A stretch of DNA of 64,000 nt from Providencia sp. PROV188. GTDB taxonomy: Bacteria > Pseudomonadota > Gammaproteobacteria > Enterobacterales > Enterobacteriaceae. The notes beneath the pieces are model-generated. The model was given only the letters and a program-made list of their open reading frames with translations. It was not told the origin of the DNA and ran no database searches. The stretch covers positions 2,790,001 to 2,854,000 of the forward strand of contig NZ_CP097291.1 in assembly GCF_027595165.1 (NCBI RefSeq), given 5' to 3'. Shown here in pieces: positions 30,093 to 38,373 of this stretch; positions within the stretch are counted from its first letter, which is position 1, and each line of letters opens with the position of its first letter. A program made the translations under genes and the position numbers.

Positions 30093-30118
30093 TAATAAAG
30101 GCTCCTGAACCTTTATTA
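30093..30118 (+). terminator. hairpin after the nrf operon
   Basis: TAATAAAGG paired with CCTTTATTA over an 8-nt loop, 7 bp after the stop of the NrfFG gene. No T-run follows, so it may be a weak terminator or an mRNA-end stabiliser. Confidence 0.55.
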
Positions 30119-30191
30119 CCTCGCGGTATCCATAATTGATAAAAAATAATAATAAGTTTATTTATTAAATATAATAATCTAGAAAAATATC

Positions 30192-30593
30192 ATGACGAAT
30201 AAGATGCTTTCTATCTTAGTGATTATTCTTATCGCAGGAGGATCATTTCTTGCAGGAGTAATGGCTAACTACACACCTGATTTAGATGTTATCAAGAAAT
30301 CAGAGCGGGCTGTGGAAGACCTGCTGAGTTTCCCTAAAACCGTCGAATTTAAAGATGTGAAATACCATGTCATCAGAGAGACCTCTGATCGCGGTATGCT
30401 AGGCTATGTTTGTGGTCAAGTTCTGATATTTGATGCAAAAAATAGCTATAGCTACAAACGTTTTATGGTGAAAACGTATCTAAATGAAGATGGTAGAAAT
30501 GTCGTTTCTATTCCACTATTGGATAGAGACGAAATGGAGTTTCCGATCGAGGAATTTAATTATTTGTGGCGTAAAAATTGTCAGAATAGATAA
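30192..30593 (+). CDS. hypothetical signal-anchored protein
   Basis: A 133-residue protein I do not recognise. It has one N-terminal hydrophobic helix (ILVIILIAGGSFLAGVMANY), so it is either secreted or anchored. The rest reads as a small mixed alpha/beta domain with one or two cysteines (GYVCGQVLIFDAK and WRKNCQNR). The pattern VEFKDVKYHVI...CGQVLIFDAKNSY resembles small uncharacterised periplasmic proteins of Enterobacterales. The flanking DNA is AT-rich. Confidence 0.6.
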   Translation: MTNKMLSILVIILIAGGSFLAGVMANYTPDLDVIKKSERAVEDLLSFPKTVEFKDVKYHVIRETSDRGMLGYVCGQVLIFDAKNSYSYKRFMVKTYLNEDGRNVVSIPLLDRDEMEFPIEEFNYLWRKNCQNR

Positions 30594-30650
30594 TTATACT
30601 TAATTGAATATTATCTATCCCCTACGAAATTAATGATTTTTCTCGGTACT

Positions 30651-30887
30651 TTATTTACAGCAACATGAAGGCTTGCCTGTTAATTCTGCTTCTTGGATTG
30701 GCGGGCATTTCACTGTGCCATAAGAACAAAATACGCAGCAATCCCCTTCTAATGGCTTTAATAAGACGCCGCAACCTGTACATTCATAAAACCACTGACA
30801 AGCATTGGTTGGCATCTCTTCCATTTTCAAACACCCACATTCTGGGCATGTAATTTCAGACATCAATTCAATTTTGGCTTGACTCAT
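30651..30887 (-). CDS. GDCCVxC-domain small zinc-ribbon-like protein
   Basis: A 78-residue cysteine-rich protein. CPECGCLKMEEMP and CTGCGVLL form a zinc-ribbon-like pair, followed by the family signature GDCCVFCSYGTVKCPPIQ and a terminal CCCK. This family often sits with mercury- or redox-related genes. I start at the ATG at 30887; a GTG at 30911 gives eight more residues and cannot be ruled out. No mer genes are near. The function is not established; metal binding is inferred. Confidence 0.72.
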   Translation of the reverse strand: MSQAKIELMSEITCPECGCLKMEEMPTNACQWFYECTGCGVLLKPLEGDCCVFCSYGTVKCPPIQEAELTGKPSCCCK

Positions 30888-31071
30888 TTGATACTCGATA
30901 GGGTCTTTCACAATAAATAATACTATTTATCTTACAAAATCATGTTGCTCTTATCCTTGCGCCAAATTAGGTTTCCCACACAAAATAAAAATGCAGTTCC
31001 AATAGCATTTCCCGCAAGGTTGATATACAGTTTTCCACTTTTTTCAAAGCACCCTAGATTTTGGAGGCGAA

Positions 31072-32424
31072 ATGTTTATTGGTTTTGACTACGGAACATC
31101 TAACTGCTCCGTCGCAATCATGAAAGATGGTAAACCGCAATTGTTACCCCTTGAAGGCAGCAATTTTTATATTCCATCAACCTTGTGTGCGCCGACAAGA
31201 GAATCGGTTTCAGAGCACTTATTTCGCCATCTGAATATTTCTCCGACAGACTCAGTTGGTCAGCAAATCCTCCGACGCTCTATTGCGTTTAATCAGGATG
31301 AAGGCATTGAACTGGAGCCGGAAGATATTGTTTTCGGGCAAGCTGCGCTGGACTTATATTTAAGCGATCCTCGTGATGTCTACTATGTAAAATCACCTAA
31401 GTCTTTTTTAGGTGCATCAGGCTTACACGAAACCCAAGTCAGTTTCTTCGAAGATTTAGTGTGCGCCATGATGGCAAATATCAAGCATACTGCCGAAGCA
31501 AGTACCCAACAAACCATCACTGACACCGTGATTGGTCGCCCAATTAACTTCCATGGACGTGGTGGCGAGCTAGCGAATCAGCAAGCGGAAGCTATCTTAT
31601 TAAAAGCCGCTAAACGTGCTGGATTTCAGAATATTGCGTTCCAGTTTGAGCCCGTTGCCGCAGGGTTAGAGTATGAATCCACCCTCACCAAAGATCAGAC
31701 CATTTTAGTGGTGGATATTGGTGGGGGAACCACCGACTGCTCACTGATCCAAATGGGGCCTAGTTACAAAGATAGCCACGATCGTACAAGTTCTTTGCTA
31801 GCACATACAGGTCAACGTGTTGGCGGAAACGATCTGGATATTTTCATTGCCTTAAAACAGTTAATGCAGCTTTTTGGTATGGAAAGCCAATATCAATCGG
31901 GAATCAAAATGCCTCTATTGCAGTTTTGGAACCCGATTGCCATTAATAATGTGGAAGCGCAAAAAGAGTTTTATTCTCGCGCGAACCTCAATGCATTAAC
32001 CCGCTTACAACAAGATGCTCAAGAGCCAGCCTTGCTGGCACGTTTGCTCGAGGTTTATCACCAAACGCTGGGTTACAGCATAGTACGCAAAGCGGAAGAG
32101 GCGAAAATCGCACTCTCTGATGAGCAAAATTACTTGGCGAAAATTGCATTATCAAAAGAGCTGCTTGAAGTGAATATTGGACGTGATCAGTTAATTGATG
32201 CGATTGAATCACCAAAAAGCAAAATGATTGAGTTGGTGAAAGAAGCCGTTGTACAAGGAGGCGTTCAACCGGACGCTATTTTTGTCACCGGGGGTAGCGC
32301 TCGCTCGCCTATCTTACATCAAGCGATTCAAGAACAACTGCCGAACATTCCCATTGTTCGTGGTGATGACTTTGGCTCGGTTACCGCTGGGTTAGCCCGT
32401 TGGGCGCAAACCTGCTTTAAATAA
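31072..32424 (+). CDS. yegD: Hsp70-like chaperone YegD
   Basis: A 450-residue actin-fold ATPase of the YegD branch of Hsp70. The phosphate 1 loop is FIGFDYGTSNCSVAIM, phosphate 2 is VVDIGGGTTDCSLIQMG, and the adenosine motif is IFVTGGSARSPILHQ. It lacks the substrate-binding domain of DnaK, as expected for YegD. GGAGGCGAA precedes the ATG. The client is unknown. A strong terminator follows. Confidence 0.92.
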   Translation: MFIGFDYGTSNCSVAIMKDGKPQLLPLEGSNFYIPSTLCAPTRESVSEHLFRHLNISPTDSVGQQILRRSIAFNQDEGIELEPEDIVFGQAALDLYLSDPRDVYYVKSPKSFLGASGLHETQVSFFEDLVCAMMANIKHTAEASTQQTITDTVIGRPINFHGRGGELANQQAEAILLKAAKRAGFQNIAFQFEPVAAGLEYESTLTKDQTILVVDIGGGTTDCSLIQMGPSYKDSHDRTSSLLAHTGQRVGGNDLDIFIALKQLMQLFGMESQYQSGIKMPLLQFWNPIAINNVEAQKEFYSRANLNALTRLQQDAQEPALLARLLEVYHQTLGYSIVRKAEEAKIALSDEQNYLAKIALSKELLEVNIGRDQLIDAIESPKSKMIELVKEAVVQGGVQPDAIFVTGGSARSPILHQAIQEQLPNIPIVRGDDFGSVTAGLARWAQTCFK

Positions 32425-32431
32425 TCGACTT

Positions 32432-32460
32432 CCCAATGCCGTTTGTGCGGCATTGGGTTT
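32432..32460 (+). terminator. intrinsic terminator after yegD
   Basis: A perfect 10-bp stem, CCCAATGCCG with CGGCATTGGG, 6-nt loop, followed by TTTT. It lies between the convergent yegD and sfuC genes. Confidence 0.88.
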
Positions 32461-32473
32461 TCACGATCCTCAA

Positions 32474-33154
32474 CTATTCCTCGAGTAAACGCCCCTCTTT
32501 TAAGTAGCTGATTTTATTTGCCATTAACTGAGCTTCATCTTCACTATGAGTTACCAACAGTGCTGTTTGCCCCGCCGCACGTAAAATATCCCGCACTTCT
32601 TGCCCTAAGCGTTTTCGGCTATCTGGATCAAGGCTAGAAAGCGGTTCATCCAGCAACAGTACCGCTGGCTGTGGCGCTAACGCTCGTGCTAATGCAATAC
32701 GCTGCTGCTGACCACCCGACATTTCGTGAGGATAGCGTTCCGCTAAACCGCTCAATTCAACCAAGGTTAATAGTTGTTGAACGCGAGCGTGTTGCTGCTC
32801 TTTAGGCTGTTTTCTTAGCCCAAATGCCACGTTCTGCGCCGCCGTTAAATGAGGAAACAAGGCATAATCTTGGAAAACCATCCCAACATTACGCTGCTCA
32901 GGCGGCAAATGAAGGTTTGGACCCGCAACACAGCGCCCACCCACGTAGATGGTTCCTTGCTCTACCTGCTCAAACCCAGCAATCGCTCTCAAGGCAGTGG
33001 TTTTTCCGCATCCTGAAGCCCCAAGTAAACAGCCAATTTCCCCAGCATCAATATGCAAAGAGAAACCATTAAGTACATGGTTACGTTGATGTTTGCTGCC
33101 ATAAGAAACATGGACATTGTCAAGAACTAAGGTTGAATCAGACACCGAAGACAT
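32474..33154 (-). CDS. sfuC: ferric iron ABC transporter ATPase (SfuC/FbpC-like)
   Basis: A 226-residue ABC ATPase with Walker A GASGCGKTT, Q-loop GMVFQDYALFPHL, signature MSGGQQQR, Walker B VLLLDEPLSSLD and switch His in LLVTHSEDEA. It is shorter than most FbpC proteins (about 350 residues) and seems to lack the C-terminal regulatory domain. It energises the SfuB permease encoded 18 bp upstream. Iron specificity is inferred from the operon. Confidence 0.88.
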   Translation of the reverse strand: MSSVSDSTLVLDNVHVSYGSKHQRNHVLNGFSLHIDAGEIGCLLGASGCGKTTALRAIAGFEQVEQGTIYVGGRCVAGPNLHLPPEQRNVGMVFQDYALFPHLTAAQNVAFGLRKQPKEQQHARVQQLLTLVELSGLAERYPHEMSGGQQQRIALARALAPQPAVLLLDEPLSSLDPDSRKRLGQEVRDILRAAGQTALLVTHSEDEAQLMANKISYLKEGRLLEE

Positions 33155-33172
33155 TCCTTAACATAATCATTT

Positions 33173-34879
33173 TTATTGAGACGACCGTTTTGATTGAGAT
33201 GATGTCAGCTGACTGCGCGCTAGGAGGATCACAGGCAATGTCCCTGCCAGCACAATTAATAGTGCCGCAATCGCGCCCTCTTCATAGGTTCCTCGCGCTG
33301 CCTCCGCATATAGCGAGGTTGCCAACGTCTCAAAATTCACCGGACGTAAAAGTAATGTGGTCGGCAACTCTTTCATCGCATCCGCAAAAACCAATAAAGC
33401 ACTGGTGACAAGTGCCGGACGTAATAGCGGAAGGTGCACTCGAAAGAACGTTCGCAGCTCGCTTTCCCCTAACAGCCTTGAGGCTTGTTCCATACTCGGC
33501 GGAATACGGGTTAACCCAGCATCAATCGCCCCAATGGAGATCGCCATAAATCGAATTGAGCAGCAGATAACCAATAAAATTCCCGTAGATAACAGCGGTA
33601 ATCCTCGAAAATCCAATAGCTCCGCCAGAAAATTATCCAGCGCCATACCCGGTGTTAACAAACCAATCGCTAATACCGTTCCTGGTACTGCATAACCCAG
33701 CGACGCAATTTTCATTAAGGCTCGTCGCCATTCTTGAGATGAACCAGAAATTGCACTCGCTCTGGCATACCACGCTACCACAATGCTCACCAACGTCACC
33801 ACGACGGTGACACCCGCCGCTAGCAATAATGAGTTTTGTAGTGATTGCAACAGGCTGCTTGAGATTGTCATGCTGTCACTGATGCGTTTAAGGCTTTCCC
33901 ATCCCAAAAAAAGTGCCGGTGCTAAAAAGCCTAACACCACCGGTAGCGCGGTGACACACGTGGCTAATATAGCTCGCCATCCAGTTAAACGCGATGGCAA
34001 GATCCCACGCATTTGCCGCCCAGTACTGTAACGCTGATTTTTTCGACCGTAATATTCTAACGCTAACAGCAAGATAATCACTGTTAACATCGAGCAGGCA
34101 ATTTGCGCCGCAGCGGGTAGATCAGAGCGAGTCACCCATGTGGTGTACACCGTCACGGTCAATGTATTCACACCTAAAAATTCCGATGCGCCGATATCAT
34201 TGAGGGTTTCCAGCAGAGCGAGGCTAGTACCCACTACTAAAGCAGGGCGCGCCATGGGTAACGCCACTCGGAAAAATGTTCCCGTGGAACTGAGCCCAAG
34301 GGTTCGAGCCGCTTCCAGCAAATGGGCTGGCTGGCTCATAAACATGGCTCGCATGGTCAAGTAAACATAGGGATAAAGCACCAGTCCAAGCAACAAAATG
34401 GCGCCCGTCATTGAACGAAGATCAGGGAGGCGGAATTGGCGCGGCGAGTCGTACCCTAACACGCTACGAATAAATTCTTGAATCGGTCCAATAGGATGCA
34501 GTAAATCTAACCATGCAAACGCCACAATATAGGTTGGCATCGCAAGGGGCAGTAGCAGCGCCCAGCTAAACAGCTTTCGACCAGGAAAATCAAACGCGGT
34601 CACCAGCCAGGCACACCCCGCCCCAATGGTCATCACCATGGCACCAACACCCAGCAGTAAAATTAAGGTATTTAAGATGGCATCGGGAAGCACATAGCGC
34701 ATCAAATGTTCCCAATGGCTGAATCCAGAGCTTGCGGCCAGACCCAATAAAAACAACAAAGGGGTCAGAACGCCAAGCGTAATGACCACCACGGAAAGAG
34801 TTAATGGCGAGAAACCGACGCGCGGCAGCCCGAAAGCCCCGCGCGTAGAGGTTAAGCCAGTTTTATTGATCGAATCCAA
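33173..34879 (-). CDS. sfuB: ferric iron ABC transporter permease (SfuB-like)
   Basis: A 568-residue permease made of two fused copies of the binding-protein-dependent transport domain, about twelve hydrophobic helices in total. Each half has the EAA-type loop that meets the ATPase (EAARTLGLSSTGTFFRVALP and EQASRLLGESELRTFFRVHL). This doubled form is typical of SfuB/FbpB iron transporters. It overlaps the sfuA end by 17 nt. Confidence 0.92.
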   Translation of the reverse strand: MDSINKTGLTSTRGAFGLPRVGFSPLTLSVVVITLGVLTPLLFLLGLAASSGFSHWEHLMRYVLPDAILNTLILLLGVGAMVMTIGAGCAWLVTAFDFPGRKLFSWALLLPLAMPTYIVAFAWLDLLHPIGPIQEFIRSVLGYDSPRQFRLPDLRSMTGAILLLGLVLYPYVYLTMRAMFMSQPAHLLEAARTLGLSSTGTFFRVALPMARPALVVGTSLALLETLNDIGASEFLGVNTLTVTVYTTWVTRSDLPAAAQIACSMLTVIILLLALEYYGRKNQRYSTGRQMRGILPSRLTGWRAILATCVTALPVVLGFLAPALFLGWESLKRISDSMTISSSLLQSLQNSLLLAAGVTVVVTLVSIVVAWYARASAISGSSQEWRRALMKIASLGYAVPGTVLAIGLLTPGMALDNFLAELLDFRGLPLLSTGILLVICCSIRFMAISIGAIDAGLTRIPPSMEQASRLLGESELRTFFRVHLPLLRPALVTSALLVFADAMKELPTTLLLRPVNFETLATSLYAEAARGTYEEGAIAALLIVLAGTLPVILLARSQLTSSQSKRSSQ

Positions 34880-35909
34880 CTTTATCTACCAACTGACTCG
34901 CTTGTTTACGGTATTTCACAATTTCAGTAAGTGGGAGGGTATCCACATTGATTTCCCCAATTGCGTTATTGATAGTGGCATCCAGTGGAACGCCTTTGCG
35001 AATTGGGTATTCATAGTTTGCTTGCGCGTACAGCTGTTGTGCAGGAACAGAAACCAGATATTCCATCAACTTAACCGCTTCTGCTTTATGAGGAGCATGG
35101 CGCGCAACGGCTGCACCAGTGATGTTGACGTGCGTACCGCCATCGGTAAAGGTTGGCTGAACCACTTTGATAGCATCTCCCCATTTACGTGCGTCAGTGC
35201 CCTCTTTGGCATTTTTCATGTGACCCACATAGTAAGAGTTCGCTAAACCGACATCGCAGATACCGCCAAGGATATCACGAGCGACATCACGGTCTCCGCC
35301 CGTTGCTTTACGTGCTAAGTTAGCTTTCACACCGCGTAACCACGCTTCCGTTTTCGCTTCACCGTCGTGGGCAATCATTGCTGCCACTAACGCTGTGTTA
35401 TACGGGTGCTGGCCTGCGCGGATACAAATTTTGTCTTTCCATTTAGGGTCGGCTAAATCTTCATACGTGATGCTAGTTAACGGTAAATCTTTTTCCGCAT
35501 ACAGCACTCGAGCACGCATCGATAAACCAAACCATTGGTTATCTTTGTCGCGTAATGAAGCTGGAATAGCATCAGTTAATACTTTTGAATCAACAGGCTG
35601 CGTAACACCTGCTTCAACTAAATCGATGAGGTTACCCGCATCCACCGTCATTAATAAGTCTGCGGGAGAGTTTTTACCTTCCGCTTTGACGCGCTCTAAC
35701 ATGCCGTCTTTGACATAGACAGTGTTGACGTCAATGGCAGTTTCTTTAGTAAAGGCATCCAGCAGTGGCTGGATCAGCCCCGGCTCACGAGTGGTATATA
35801 ACGTTAGGGAATCTTTTGCCATGGCAGGCAATGCGCAGGTAACAATAAGCGATGAGGCCAACGTAATTAAACGCGTTTTATTACGTAAAAAATACATTTT
35901 TTTCAACAT
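34863..35909 (-). CDS. sfuA: ferric iron periplasmic binding protein (SfuA/FbpA-like)
   Basis: A 348-residue protein. A signal peptide ends near CALPAMA, followed by the class I extracellular solute-binding fold LTLYTTREPGLIQPLLDAF. The adjacent tyrosines in GLANSYYVGHM are in the place where SfuA and FbpA proteins bind Fe3+. It carries iron from the periplasm to SfuBC and is the first gene of the operon. A Fur-like box lies about 95 bp upstream, so iron repression is likely. Confidence 0.92.
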   Translation of the reverse strand: MLKKMYFLRNKTRLITLASSLIVTCALPAMAKDSLTLYTTREPGLIQPLLDAFTKETAIDVNTVYVKDGMLERVKAEGKNSPADLLMTVDAGNLIDLVEAGVTQPVDSKVLTDAIPASLRDKDNQWFGLSMRARVLYAEKDLPLTSITYEDLADPKWKDKICIRAGQHPYNTALVAAMIAHDGEAKTEAWLRGVKANLARKATGGDRDVARDILGGICDVGLANSYYVGHMKNAKEGTDARKWGDAIKVVQPTFTDGGTHVNITGAAVARHAPHKAEAVKLMEYLVSVPAQQLYAQANYEYPIRKGVPLDATINNAIGEINVDTLPLTEIVKYRKQASQLVDKVGFDQ

Positions 35910-36002
35910 GTTGCTATCTTCTCCAAGGTGAAGTGATGCTTAAACTAGTATATTGAGTATTTTTAACTGGTCGAAAAAAGTATATTGATAACCAATCTCG
36001 TT

Positions 36003-36017
36003 TGCAAATTATTTTCA
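36003..36017 (-). promoter_or_regulatory. candidate Fur box upstream of sfuA
   Basis: On the minus strand TGAAAAT-A-ATTTGCA matches 11 of the 14 defined bases of the Fur core TGATAATnATTATCA. It lies upstream of the iron-transport operon, where Fur control would be expected. Confidence 0.45.
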
Positions 36018-36300
36018 TCGGTTAATAATACGTATTAATGATTATTAAAATTTATTTATAATTTATTATTTGGCATTTATTCTTTTTTGAAGGATTTTTT
36101 GTGGGTGGTCTGCGGTCTGTATTCAGAGTTTGTAAAATAAAACCCAAGATTACCAAAACGATAATAATGACCATATTCTACAATAATATTAATAGGTTGA
36201 GGTCTCTGTGATGGGAAAATGATAAAAGATCTACTGCTCCCCTATCACAACGGATCATCCGAATTTCTGCTGAGCATATGAATCTTTATTTAACGCAAAA

Positions 36301-36327
36301 AGGCTCAAGATATTTCTTCTTGAGCCT
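36301..36327. terminator. bidirectional terminator between fimH and the sfu promoter region
   Basis: A perfect 10-bp stem, AGGCTCAAGA with TCTTGAGCCT, 7-nt loop, with AAAA on the left and TTTT on the right. It lies 24 bp after the fimH stop and serves leftward fim transcription. The rest of the 36018-36300 gap shows no gene. Confidence 0.87.
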
Positions 36328-36350
36328 TTTCATCTATCTAATTCAATTCA

Positions 36351-37292
36351 CTAATCGTACATAAATGTCACGCCAATCACCGACTGCACTTTCCCTGCCG
36401 TCACCTGACCTTGGGTTCTTGAATATCGCGCGCTTAGTCCTAAGTTCACCGCTGAACTTCCTACTCGACCTAACTGAACGTTTTGGTTTGCTGGAATTGC
36501 ATTACCATTGCGAACCATTTGGATCCCTACTCCTTTTGCGGCATTAGCACCAGACAGTGTATTAGCAAAAATATTGCTGCTCGTATCGGTTGTTCCCGTT
36601 AAATAGTAGGAGATATTTTGGCTCGAAGCACAATAGATAGATAACGGTACCGGCTGAGCGCTTCCTGGATATTCCGGTAAGTTAACGACCACATTACGCG
36701 AAGAAACATCACAACCACCAATAGGCACCACAACATCATTGTTGGCATACAAATTCCATGTAAAGGTCGATGTATTGACGTTACCGCCCCCTACTATGTT
36801 AGAACCAACTTGGTACATTACCAATGTCGCAAAGTGGGTTCCTCGGTTAACCACTACACCTCCCGCCGCAGAAATTGGAGTTAAATACAATTGGGTATTC
36901 CATGCTGTGTAATTGCCCGATGGAAAATCTTGCTGGTGAGTTGGGTTAGTCAAAGGGAACGTATAGCTTGAGCCATAATACCGTAATGAGCCTCGAAAGT
37001 TATTCAATACTCCACCATAAGCGGAACCACGGATCATGTTCACTTGGTCACGTCGCGCTGATGGGTCATCGTTCTTACAAAATATTGAATTCGATAAATC
37101 GACCACTAAGTTTTGACCAGCTTGAACACTTGGCTGCAAGTTAACATACGCATTGGCAGTCACTGGGCTTTGTGTGTAGCTTAAAACGTTTCCTGTTGAG
37201 TCGTAACAGGTAAAAGCATACACCGAAGAAACACCGGCAAAATAGATAAATGCGTTAATAAAGATTAATTTAACTAGCTGTTTTATATTCAT
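36351..37292 (-). CDS. fimH: type 1 fimbrial tip adhesin FimH-like
   Basis: A two-domain adhesin of 313 residues from the ATG at 37292; a GTG at 37304 overlapping the fimG stop is an alternative. The signal peptide ends at SSVYA, leaving the mature N-terminal Phe that lines the mannose pocket in FimH. The lectin domain keeps QNLVVDLSNSIFCKNDDP and RGSAYGGVLNNF. The pilin domain has WNLYANNDVVVPIGGCDVSS and ends GKVQSVIGVTFMYD. Pocket residues equivalent to F1, N46, D47, D54 and Q133 are kept, but the loop after Q133 is longer and lacks the equivalents of N135 and D140, and the Tyr48 gate is Asp. Sugar specificity may therefore differ. Confidence 0.9.
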   Translation of the reverse strand: MNIKQLVKLIFINAFIYFAGVSSVYAFTCYDSTGNVLSYTQSPVTANAYVNLQPSVQAGQNLVVDLSNSIFCKNDDPSARRDQVNMIRGSAYGGVLNNFRGSLRYYGSSYTFPLTNPTHQQDFPSGNYTAWNTQLYLTPISAAGGVVVNRGTHFATLVMYQVGSNIVGGGNVNTSTFTWNLYANNDVVVPIGGCDVSSRNVVVNLPEYPGSAQPVPLSIYCASSQNISYYLTGTTDTSSNIFANTLSGANAAKGVGIQMVRNGNAIPANQNVQLGRVGSSAVNLGLSARYSRTQGQVTAGKVQSVIGVTFMYD

Positions 37293-37300
37293 AATATTGC

Positions 37301-37810
37301 TCACAGATACGTGTAGGTGACATCAATTGCCGCTTGGATGGTGCCTTGTGTCGCCCCGCCTCTCACCGATATTGCCCTTACCTGTAAAGGAAAACTGGTT
37401 GAAAGCGTTGCATCGCTGACTGGCATGCGTTTTTGTGCGCCGTTATTTAAGTTATTACCCGATGAATCTTGAAGTTGCAGCTGGATATTGCCTGCCGTAC
37501 CTTGGTTTTTGTAGTATCCCACCGAATCAGCGACACCTTTAAAGGTCGCCATAACCACTGATGTACCAACAGGGCAATTGGTCAAATCCAACGACACCGT
37601 ATGCCAATCCGATGCTGATCCCGGAGAGGTTAAATTGAACGTGTAAAGATCACCCAAATCCACATTGGCCGTCTTAGTTGATACCGTACAAGGCTTTGCA
37701 ACAACGCTCCCATTGACCGTCACAGTTACGTCAGCCGCGTGTGTGGAGGTTATTGATGAAGATAACAGCCCCAAAAATAAAGCTGTCATCATTGTTGATT
37801 TATACGTCAT
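37301..37810 (-). CDS. fimG: type 1 fimbrial minor subunit FimG
   Basis: A 169-residue pilin with a signal peptide ending STHA and the donor strand ADVTVTVNGSVV. The two pilin cysteines are in KPCTVST and LTNCPVG, and the C-terminal beta-zipper is VTYTYL. By similarity and gene order it is FimG, the tip fibrillum adaptor next to FimH. GAGG lies before the ATG. Confidence 0.9.
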   Translation of the reverse strand: MTYKSTMMTALFLGLLSSSITSTHAADVTVTVNGSVVAKPCTVSTKTANVDLGDLYTFNLTSPGSASDWHTVSLDLTNCPVGTSVVMATFKGVADSVGYYKNQGTAGNIQLQLQDSSGNNLNNGAQKRMPVSDATLSTSFPLQVRAISVRGGATQGTIQAAIDVTYTYL

Positions 37811-37826
37811 TCATCGCATCCTCTAT

Positions 37827-38363
37827 TTACTGGAATTCAAGCGTAAATGTGGCGGTTGCTCGAATATGCCCTGCCGTAACGGGCAATTTTGACGCCATTA
37901 AACGTGCATTGAAATTGAGCGTATTGGCTTTTCCTGCCACTAAAGGCGTCCATGCAATATTATTTGAGTCCGCATTGAGGACTAATGGATTTTTAGCACT
38001 GTCTAAAATCTGAATACCAGCCCCTGTTGCATTTGCGCTGCCGGGTTCTAATGCCAACAAGGTTTTGTTACTCGAGTCTGCAATACCGACAAACCCAACT
38101 TTGACTGCCGTTACCGCAGAACCGCAAGGTGTTAGCTCAATACGAAACGGCACTGTTGGCGTCACTTCCCCCACTGAGTGCAGCTGTTTCACCGCATTCA
38201 GGAGCAAATCCACCACTTGATTTTGTGAACCAGGAGCCACGGCACAAGTGTTATCTCGTACATTGCCTGTAATGTTAATGGTGCTATCCGCCGCCAATGC
38301 ATTGGAACACAAGCACAAAGAGGTCAACATTGAGGCAAAGAAAATATTCGATTTATCAAACAC
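37827..38363 (-). CDS. fimF: type 1 fimbrial minor subunit FimF
   Basis: A 178-residue pilin read from a GTG at 38363, which has AGGAG 6 nt upstream and gives a normal 24-residue signal peptide. The frame to 38465 would start inside the usher gene and is rejected. The mature protein starts [18 protein letters not shown] and ends [10 protein letters not shown], both FimF-like. It links FimG to the FimA rod. Confidence 0.9.
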   Translation of the reverse strand: MFDKSNIFFASMLTSLCLCSNALAADSTINITGNVRDNTCAVAPGSQNQVVDLLLNAVKQLHSVGEVTPTVPFRIELTPCGSAVTAVKVGFVGIADSSNKTLLALEPGSANATGAGIQILDSAKNPLVLNADSNNIAWTPLVAGKANTLNFNARLMASKLPVTAGHIRATATFTLEFQ

Positions 38364-38373
38364 TATGGGCTCC

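Noticed and set aside
30651..30911. Selenoprotein form of the GDCCVxC protein
   Set aside because: All cysteine positions are encoded as Cys. No in-frame TGA occurs inside the gene.
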